Under the pieces are notes generated by a model. The model worked only from the letters and a program-made list of their open reading frames with translations. It ran no database searches and was not told the DNA's origin. From Saturnia japonica (lineage: Eukaryota > Arthropoda > Insecta > Lepidoptera > Saturniidae): a stretch of DNA of 64,000 nt. Below are positions 48,248 to 58,700 of the stretch, one piece after another; the first letter of the stretch is position 1, and the number at the start of each line of letters is the position of its first letter. Made by a program: the position numbers and the translations under genes. The stretch is from the NCBI GenBank assembly GCA_033032175.1, contig CM065325.1:10692930-10756929 (forward strand), given 5' to 3'.

Positions 48248-49530
48248 AAATGTAGTTTTTTTCAAAGTATGGTTGATAAATTTGTAATATTGTGAAATGA
48301 TCATTTGAGACCGCCATTAGTGCTGTGATACGTTACTGTTATCATAAGGGTAAAATTTCATAGAATAACCCCGTTAAATTTCTGTTGCTGGGACAATGCA
48401 GAGTCAGTTCGCTTTTCTTAATATATATAAAAAAATACCATATAAATAATGAAATTGGTCGGGATAAATTATTATTTTATAATATTACATTAATGAACGA
48501 GAGGCCTTGGAGGGTGTGCCTTGATTTTGATAATTTTAACATGTTATCTTTTCAATTCTATGATATGGACGAAAGACAATGTATTTTTATATGAATATAT
48601 AATATATTCATGAACTGTAAACATTTAAGTATTCTGATAGTAGTGCTTCCAAATAAATCCATTTAACGCTACATACTCTTTGCCAAATTTAAAACGAAAA
48701 AGATGGAGATTTGCATCATATTTAATTATTTGCAATGTACCATCACTTCATCTTGAATTCTAAACTAGTTTTTAAAGAACAGGCGTGAGAATGAGCTTTT
48801 TAGAATAAGATTTTTTAACGTATTTTTAATTTCAACTACCCTCTAAGAAGTGCCATTTAATTAACTTAATATAATTATCAGTTTATGGTGCTTTTTTATA
48901 GAGGAAACTTCATAGCTGTAGATGAAAAAGGGTGGCCTTAATTTTTTCTTTTTTTTTTTTAATTATCCATTGTAAATAACATCAGTTGAATAAGTTATTT
49001 TTACGCCAGTGTCAAATATTTCGCTTTGTTTACCTAATTTGTGCAAAAAAACCTAATAGTTGACTACTAGTCTCTTTGATGTTGCATACAATGCTATATG
49101 TGTACAATGAATATTAAAAATATATTATTGCCTTATACGAAATGAGCAGTTTGTCATTAATGATGTTTAAAATATAATTTAGTATATATATTACGCATTT
49201 AATCCTTCTAACAATAATATGAAAAAAATTATATTCAATTTAAAGCAATGCTCTGGAATTTCGGTAATTAAAGAAACAGCTTATGTTTGTAGTTTTTTTT
49301 TATTGTTCGCATGGTTTTTAAATGTAAAAATATTAGGTCTAATGGTTATTTATTCAAATAATATAGTTCAGATGTCTTTAAATAATAATCGAATGACACA
49401 TTACTTTTTAACTTACATTAATAATACAACAACATTGTATATTGTACAAATTGTATGTACACGTATTAATTAATAATGTAGTATGATTGTAAATGAATTT
49501 CGAAAATAAATATAATTGAATAACACATGC
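48248..49530 (+). terminator. Kindlin 3' UTR with candidate poly(A) signals
   Basis: No gene is seen between the kindlin stop and the end of the convergent kelch gene. Candidate AATAAA signals lie at about 48652 (CCAAATAAATCC) and at 49505-49510. If the distal one is used, the kindlin mRNA ends inside or next to the kelch 3' end. The 84-codon open frame at 49219-49473 lies in this AT-rich stretch and shows no protein-like features. Confidence 0.45.
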
Positions 49531-49536
49531 AGAATT

Positions 49537-49775
49537 TTATTCAGCATATCTCATAAGATACTGTCTGTGGTAGGATGATATGTCAAATTTTATAGGCGGA
49601 GCCGACATGACGACACTGCAGGATCCAGCAACATCGTTTATTCTGATGACAGCATTCGTGTCTGACCACAATACTTTTGGTTTACTGTCAGAATTATTTT
49701 CCGTATACTCCTCCACTGCTAAATGATACGGTGAACTTTCACACAGTTCTCTAGTCATGAAAAGTAGTCGATCAC
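49537..49775 (-). CDS. Kelch gene exon 4 (last blade, stop)
   Basis: Begins with the split Gly, then DRLLFMTRELCESSPYHL. Ends QYLMRYAE and TAA (49539-49537). The stop codon lies inside an AATAAA on the minus strand (49541-49536), so the poly(A) signal overlaps the coding end and the 3' UTR may be very short. Confidence 0.92.
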
Positions 49776-52700
49776 CTAAAATGATATTTCATTGTAAACC
49801 TTTTAATTGTAAAGAGTAATAATATATATAATATATGATTTTAAGCTATCCAAGATCGTATACATACAAAAGTAAAATTAGTATGTAATTGCTATTTTTC
49901 GTCATTTGTTTTAATATTTACTGTGTACAGTTGAAGCAAGAATCGACTCTTAAGAGCTAGCGCGCACTGAGGTATGTTTCTGTACGATTTTTTTTTTTGC
50001 AAAATCTGTGAACTTTACTAAATTTACTTTTTACTAAATGCATATTAAATGTATATATATACCTAAGGTATTTATAATGAAACACTACTTTTTAACATTG
50101 TTTTCTGTCAGTCTGGACCGATTTTGACGAGACTCACTGGCAGATCGCCGATGCTATAAGGAGTAACTTCGGCTTAGTACTTTTATTTTAGTAAAAGAAT
50201 TAGGGATCTTGCGCAAATAAAAAAAAACTGGTCCAGGTGAATAAATTTGGGCGCTTAAATGACTTACGATGAGTAAACCATAAGAGGTATTTTATAGTAA
50301 TGTACTACATATGTAATTGTATAAATTGTAGATTTTAAAAAGACCTACAAAAAAGTCAGTGAGAGCAATTACGTCTGTCTTCTAAGGATTACCCACAGTA
50401 GACATTTTTACCGGGAGCGGAGATAGCAAGATTCGCGCGTGTGCCCGATCGACGACGTTTTGTAGTCCATGTGAGCGCAGCCGCGGGTATAGCTATATTT
50501 TATATTAAAAACTCTGACAGGTCTCAGTGCTATTAATTGATGTGTCCAGTGAACCCAATACTACGTGCGTTTTTTTGCATTTAATAATAAACGCTAACTC
50601 GTAGTCAATGGCCGTGCTTCTTTCAAAGACGATTGCGATATGAATGACAAAAGTCATGGAAATTTTACCCCTGTGCTCGTACCAAATCTATTGCAATAAT
50701 TTTTCATAGCGGTTTTAAAAACACCACACCGTAGTGCGCGCTAACATTAACAGCCTAGCCAAGGATACGCCGCGCCGCACAACGCTAAACCGAATTCCAT
50801 GGCTACTCCGACATATTAACTATGTACAGTATGTACACTGTACATATAAATTACATAAAAATGAATTTACTACATACGTTTACATATTATGAATTTTTGG
50901 AGTGAAAACTTCTTTAGCGTCGTTGTGATTTGAAAGTCGATGAAACGAAAAAGCGAAAGCTACAGTTAAAAAGAGACAGATACATAAATTCATAAGATTT
51001 AACGTGGGAGAAAATGAGATAGGAAAGTTTTAGGCAATGGTAAAATGGTACAAAAGAGGGTTGTTGCCATACAATAGTGAATTTTATTACATCACCAAAA
51101 AGGCACGAAACAAAAACTTTTTAGATAACACTGACATTCTGTAACTGATTTATATTGTGTTAGGTTACCATGGATATTTTAAATATTCATAAATTGAAAA
51201 TGATATTGTTACGACCTGTTACAACCCGATTAAAAAGATAGAGAAAATCCTGTTCCCGAAATATCTCGAAACAACCAGAAATTTCTCAGGACATCAAAAT
51301 AATGTTCGCGTCGTAAACAACCGCGGCGCATATTTGTGTAAACATCGCAGTTTACACACACATGTATAGGGCTTATCGCCTCGCTTACGTCATCGAGTAT
51401 GCATTGAAAGTAAACAAGAAAATTCGCGATGCATCACGATGTTTCTGCGGTCGTTTAGTGTAGATATATAAGCGACTCTAGCGCGGCGCCGAGCAATTCA
51501 GTTTTGAATTATAAAGCGATTGCAACGAGCGATAAAAGGAAGCGAAACCACAGTGACACAGAATAAGTGTTGTGAATCCGTGGAATTCAATAAATCTTCT
51601 TCACGTCAATCAACGGCATTTAAATGCCCAAGGGTGTAACAATATAGTGAATAATCGTTGTGTGTAATCGTATGTAAATTTTCATAAACTTTAAATTAGT
51701 GTGTATTTGATCATTTTCTTAATTACAAAATTAAAAATAAACATAGATGTGAAGGTTTCACTACTACCACGTGTGAATTGCACACATAATTTTTTTGAAA
51801 ATGTTTCTCTATACGTTACGTCTGGATAAGTCCATGTCGAAATTTTCGACTTTTTCTTATCATCGACATTGTCAATAAAATTTACAATTAGATATTGAAA
51901 CAATTTTTACATAACTTGATAGAATTCTCTGAAAAAGTTGGCAAATCTTACCCAAATTACAAACAGCAGCTGGTGGATTAGTAAAATACGTGACTATCTC
52001 CAAGTTCTTATCAACGTCTGGTTTAAATCTATAGAGTTGATTAAAATAATTCTGCGTACAGTAAATAGAATTTTTAAATGATATCATACTATTTATTCTG
52101 AAGTCTGTTGGTACAACTGTAACCCATCGGTCACGCTCACCCATATCTTCGTATCTGTAAATATTTCTTTGACCTGCTGTATAGACCATACTGTCATGTA
52201 CACAGACTGCCGGATTTTGTATCGTTTCCGGCAAATTTGCTATACGCCTATATGTTCTTTCTTTCAAGTTGTAAACTATTGCTTTGTCCAGTATTAACCT
52301 AGAACAATTTTTTTACGAACATTAACTATAATTAAAGCATACTGCCAGACCTAGATAACTGCAGCTAAGCCTACAGGTTTTACTTTTTAAGTTGTAAACT
52401 ATTGCTGTGTCCAGTATTCAGCGGCGTTAGCGTCTAATGTCCAAATTCCCAAAAAGTATTGCTCAAATTAAAAAGTATTACTTGATAATGTTAAAATCCC
52501 CATATTGACAACCACCACAAAATTCACCGCCATTTGGGGAATTTCTTACAAATCGACGACCCTGCCAGTATTACCCCAGAACATGTTTTTACGAATATAA
52601 AGTAAAATTATTGCAAGAATTAATATTATTTTAAGCAAGTAAAGAATATTAACATGTAAAATGAAAACAACTCGTTTAGAGAATCGCAGAAATTTGGGTA

Positions 52701-55700
52701 TATAGATAGTCATGTCGAATATTTTATCATTTTTACAAAAAAACTCTTTGATCATATGCATAATGATCCAGTATCTTGTAACTACATCATATTTTTGATT
52801 AAAAATTTTATTCTATTTAGATTTGAGGTATGTATTTTGTATGGAAGGCCTATTCTGTAAAATAATATTAATAATACATAATATATCAAAAATATGCAAG
52901 ATTTAACTCACCTAAATCCTCCTACACCACCAATAATATACAGTAAATCTCCATTAATTGCCACACCTCCATGTCTTCTTGATGGCAACTGTACCCCATG
53001 TATTGTCCACTCCTTCTTGAGTGTATCATACACTTTTACGTCTTTCATAAACGCACTAGCTCCTCGCCCATGCTCTCCACAGACTAACACAACTTTAAAA
53101 CCTGTCCATGTTGCAATATTCCAACCCCATAAATTTTTTTCAGCAACTTCTATCCATTTCTCGAAAGCTACTTTTTCATTAAAGGAATACAAATTATGTG
53201 GAACTAACTCTAACTTTGTGTTTTTCAGTGGCGACATGGGTACCACAGGAGTGTAATTCCACAAGCGTTTTCGACTTGTTCGAACCATGCTTAAGACTTC
53301 ATTGTACACCCTTTCGGTGAACTTTTCACATATCACAGATTTTCGTTCCATTACCGTTAATTCTGATAGCTCATAATTATTAATAGACAAATCAAAGAGG
53401 CATTCTATAACTCTGACAGCAAGACTGTTCACATAATCCTTTACAAGAAAATTAATTTCTTTTAATTCATTACTTGTTACTCTTTTTAAATCCAAACATC
53501 CTAGAATTATTAACAAAGCATCAGCCCCAGTTTCAGTGTCCAAAATCCATTGCAAGCCTAGTTTGAATATATCCAGTTCATCTGACGCATCTAAATAAGG
53601 ATGTGACAAGTACCAAAATAATTTGTGAATATTTGGTATGTATTCCGGTTTCATGGATTTGAAAGACAACAATCCAAATATGGCACACAATTGTTCCAGA
53701 TTTTTGTATGAAGAATTCTCTGCTATTGACATAGTCTCTATCCAATTACTAGGAGACAGTTGAATTTCTAAACAGTATTCAATCTGTTTTATAATTTCTG
53801 TAATTTGAAGGAAGTTTGCAGCTATAGCCAAGTTACCCATTGTAAAGAGAGAGTACTCAGATAGATCTATGAGGCCAATTTCCATATATCGAAGCAATAT
53901 ATCCATTGAGTTTGCATCAACAATCTAAAATAGTAAATGATTTAATTCAATAAAAAATTAATATTATAATATAGTGCGTTTTTTATTCTCATGGAGTAAA
54001 ATGAAATTTTATGTGTTACTTACTAGGTTATATTAAAAACGTATGAGTACAGTAAAAGCTCTTTTCTCAAACATGCATGGAAATATTGTAATTATTTTGG
54101 AAAAAAGAACACGCGCAGTATTGAATTTACGGACATGCCAAGAATCATTGACACTTGTTAGCGACGCATAGGCCTAAGCGTGATGATAAAAAATAGTAAT
54201 TGTAAATATAAGTTGTAAGGATCAATAATTTGTATAAACAATCATCAATCTAATGTTTTCAATGTAATATTACGACTTGTAGGTATATAAGAACAGTAAA
54301 TAAGTTATAAAAATGCTTGCAATATAATAGAAATAGTCACATAAAGTATTAAACTCATGTATCGTCAATAATCCGTATTATATAGAAGTTATATGTAATG
54401 TTTTATGTTGTATAGGTTAATTAGCCTACTATGTATGTTTTTATAATGTTTATAACGTTGAATAGTGTATATATACATAACGAGTTTCAAGCCATTTAAA
54501 GTTGTAATGTTTAACGCTCTATATTTACAATGTTTATCAACCTATAATGTTGCAATTAGAGTTTTTAAATAGGTATTTATGTCCGCAATGTTTTTATTGT
54601 AATTGAATAATTGTAATTAGAGATATTAACGATTTATTAAACATTGTGTAGAAATAATAATAATAATAGATAGGGATAGCAATAGTGCAACCGCGACGCG
54701 TCACTGCGGTTAGCGGGCCATGCCCATATTTGGTAAAGAGCAGTAAAGGTATAGACGCCATCGTTCCGTCTCGCTCTCCGGCAGCAAGATAAAAGGCGAG
54801 CTACCGGGGCCTACCGGTTAAAATAGACACCCAACCTCACATGCCCTCCCTCGAAAGGGGTCCCGGCACTACACCCGCTTTCGATACCATCGACAAGGCG
54901 GAGTGCCTTGCCGCTTGTTTGGAGAGCCAGTGCTCCCCGAACAGCGTCAAGAACACCGACCGAGTCAGAGACATCGAAGCCCGCGTGGAGGAGCTGAATA
55001 AGCTCCCGGCATCAGAATCCCTGTCCCCAGTCACTTCTGAGGAGATCTCTGCCATTCTCAAAAGCCTTAAGCTTAGAAAGTCACCAGGTCCCGACGGTAT
55101 CAGGAACGAAGTACTCAAACTTCTTCCCGATCACCTCATAGCTCTATTGGTCTGCATATTCAATGTAGCCATAGCCAACTGCCATTTTCCAGCCGTCTGG
55201 AAAACGGCCATTGTCATAGGTATTCACAAGCCCGGCAAGAGCACGTCGCTTCCCGACAGCTACCGCCCTATCAGTCTTCTAAATACCCTAGGTAAAATCT
55301 ATGAGCGGATCCTTCTGAACCGTCTCAAATCCGTAATAGAGGAGAAAAACCTCTACCCGCCTGAGCAATTCGGTTTTCGTGCTAGACATTCTTGCACTCA
55401 TCAAGTGCACCGCCTCACGGAGCACATTTTGTTTAACTTTTCCGAGTTATCTATACCCCGTCGCACACTGGCAGTCTTTTTCGACGTAGCCAAGGCCTTT
55501 GATAAGGTCTGGCACGAAGGATTAGTCTACAAGCTGTACTCCCGTGAAGTCCCCGATAGATTAGTTAAAATCATCCGCGACTACCTCAAAGACCGCACCT
55601 TTCGCTACAGAGTGGAAGGTGAACTATCCACACCCCATCCCATACGCTCAGGCGTCCCCCAAGGTTCCATCCTGGCACCTAGCCTCTTCAATCTGTACGT

Positions 55701-58700
55701 CAGTGACCTACCAAAACTTCAAGAGAAAGTTGAAGTAGGCCTATACGCTGACGATACAGTCATATACTCCTCTCAAAGGCAAACGAGAAACCTCAAATGT
55801 AGAATCCAAAGAGCCGTGACCACTCTCGGGAAGTGGTTTAACGACTGGCGAATAGCTATAAACCCCACGAAGAGCGCAGCGGTGCTCTTCGACCAAACCG
55901 CCACACAGATACCGCAAAAACTCAAGGACAATCCCCTTGAACTCTTCGGTAATCCGATCCCCTGGGAAAAGACGACCAAATATCTAGGTGTAACCCTAGA
56001 TAGTAGACTCTCCTTTATACGCCACATCAATCTGGTTAGGAAAAGGGCCTCCTGGACCCTCGCCCGATTGCATCCCCTGTTATGTGCTGCAAGCAAAATG
56101 TCCACGAGACACAAGCTTACGCTCTACAAGATGTGTATCCGACCGATCATGACATATAGCTGCGTTGCGTTCGCACATATGTCAAGATATAACTGGGAAC
56201 GCTTACAAGCCATCCAGAATAAGTTTCTTCACCGCCTTACCGGTGCCCCCTGGTTTGTTCGTATGGAGGATCTACATAGAGATATGGACCTTCCTTCGAT
56301 ACATGCCTACGCCAAACACCTTTCTCGCTCTTATTTCGACACCGCGTCGAACCACGCGAATCCCTTAATAAAAGCGGCAGCTTCGTATGTGCCCGACCCC
56401 AACGCCTGCCGGAGAAAACGCCGGCCGCGTAATATATTCACTGACCCGCCCGACCAAACCGAAAAAGCTAACGCGTTCTACGCCGCCACCGTCTCTCCAA
56501 ACAGAGCGTGCCACCGCCCACGCCCGCGTAACCACCGTTCTCTCCGCAGAGGACGGGCGGTTAACTTCGCTCCCGCACACCCGTCACGTCCACCCTCTCT
56601 AGCGGCAACCCAAGCCTAGGTCCGTTCCTCGGTGTGAAACCCTTGGGTCAGGCAGCCGCCCGCGCGATACAAAGTGACACTATACGTGCAACACTTAGTT
56701 ACCCACACACAACATTACACACGTATGAACACACACACGTGCACACCACACAGGTACATAGGTTCTGTAAGGGACCTTTTTTTTTTTTTTTGCGCTAGTT
56801 AGACTAATGCGCTAGTTAGTGTAGAAAAACCATTCCGATTATTAAATACACATACGCATGGTCCACTCCTTCCTCCCAGGAGGAGGGGAACGTGCATATG
56901 AGTATATATTAGTTAGCTCGAATTCTCATAGGATTAGGGAATTAGTTAGATCGGGACTTTTTCGCATTCGCGACGACCGCCCGAGCCGAGGTTCGGCCAC
57001 TCTGGCACCCTCGTGCGGGTCGTCACAAACTTTCGCGGCTGAGTGCCCTAAGCGCTCGCCCCCAAGTCCGGTGAAGCTGTAAAAGCCGCAGCGGCTCTGT
57101 TTTAGGATAGGGCCCCTAAGGCTAACAGTGTAGTCAGTTCTAAAAAAAAAAAAAAAAAGGCCTACCGGCACACACGGGTGCCACAAACTGAAGACTCAAG
57201 ACTCAAGAAACAAGACTGGAAGAAACAATACCCAGAAGATAGTACCAAGAATAATTGTATTGAGAAGTTTATTGTGTCTTGCAGAATACAGCAAATTTTA
57301 TTGTGGTACCTGTGTGTCATTGCATCTTCACAAGTATTCAACCCGCCAGCGACTGTCCTCTCCGCTCCGTGCTACGTCAGCGCCGCGCCTACCAGCAGGC
57401 ACCTCACTGCGTGTATGTACCTTAATGTTTCGCCCTCTTCACGCCTAGTAGTTTCGGGTGTGAGCAGGGTCGGTCGCACGTAGTGAGAGGGGCTCGCACG
57501 TACTGGTTTCCAGACAGCTGGTTACCGTAGCGTGTTATCCGCCGTCGGTCATACAGAGTACGAGGGAATGGTTTCCGTCGCGTTCGCGCCCTCGGTGCGC
57601 GGTCCCGCTCTGTATTGGTTGACGTAGCACATTTGTAACGGGCAGACGCACGCCCATTTTAGTTTCGGTCCTCCGAGCTAGATGAGCCCAGTTTAGTTTG
57701 CCCCATTTTAACACTGAAAAATGCTTCTGCGGCGACAAAACAAGAAGAGAAGAAGACATGCCAAGAATGATAAAAGAGATCCAATCAAAGAGTATTTAAT
57801 AACCCCAGCACGCCGTTTCATACAACATTGCTGGAGCGTTGTAATGTTCCAAATTCGAAAAAAACGATCATGCAATGGATTTGATTTTCTTCGTCGGTAA
57901 ATTTGATACTTCGCCTGTTCTTTTTTCGAAAATAATGACAATATTTCCATGCACGTTGAAAAAAGCACTATACATGCCTCGGTGGAAATGGCAATTGCCT
58001 GTTTCGTATTAGTGAAGTCCTCGCCTACCTACGGCTCGGCCTTCAAACTCATACTCTACCTGCAATTGCTTATTTCACGGCCTTTTCAATAATGTACTTT
58101 TATTCGCGGGGTATATGTTCCGTAAATATGCAGCGAGTACTACAGAAACTGTGAATATGGAATGGTAATATATATAGGATTATAGGGCATACGTTCCTAG
58201 GTGATAAAATAAAAAGCAAATACATATTATATTAAAAAAATTAATTCAATTGAAGTTTTTGACCATATTGATTAATTATTATCTTCATTGGCTTAGGCAA
58301 TGGTTTAAAAGTTTTTAAAAGCTCCTTCAATTCAGACTGATATTCAGCAGTGGCATTAGCAATTTGCCTCTTAAAAATAAGACTTTGTTCCGTAGACGGT
58401 TCGAAGGGATAAAACACGCAAAACGGCTCTTACTAAAGGACGGAACTTATAATATGGCCGCATTTCAAAATATACTTTATGGTTTGAGTAATAAGATTGC
58501 TTTCATTGTTTGTTTACATTGTTAAAAACGCCGACTGCGGCGAAGGCAGCTTGTGTCAAAGGTGGAACCAATACAGCAGCGATGTTATTTAACATCATAC
58601 TTTAGGCATAGTTGTAATAAGATCTATTTTACTTTTTTATTAGTCCATTTGACGACGCCTTCAGAAAGGATATTCCGTAGGATACCTACATATTGGAATC

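Larger units (their letters stand above)
54650..57345 (+). mobile_element. LTR-like element split by the LINE insertion
   Basis: Host element of the nested insertion. The left part (about 54650-54817) has AAGATAAAAGGCGAGC, a TATA-like box. The right part resumes at CACACACGGGTGCC (57169) and runs through TTTATTGTGTCTTGCAG and CAAATTTTATTGTGGTACC, U5-like sequence. The edges are uncertain and no flanking duplication was found. An LTR is the best guess, but a promoter-bearing DNA element is possible. Confidence 0.4.

Noticed and set aside
49219..49473. 84-codon frame after the kindlin gene
   Set aside because: Rich in Ile, Asn, Phe and Leu as expected from AT-rich DNA; no motif; lies in the probable 3' UTR.
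52894..53256. 120-codon plus-strand frame
   Set aside because: Antisense shadow of kelch exon 2.
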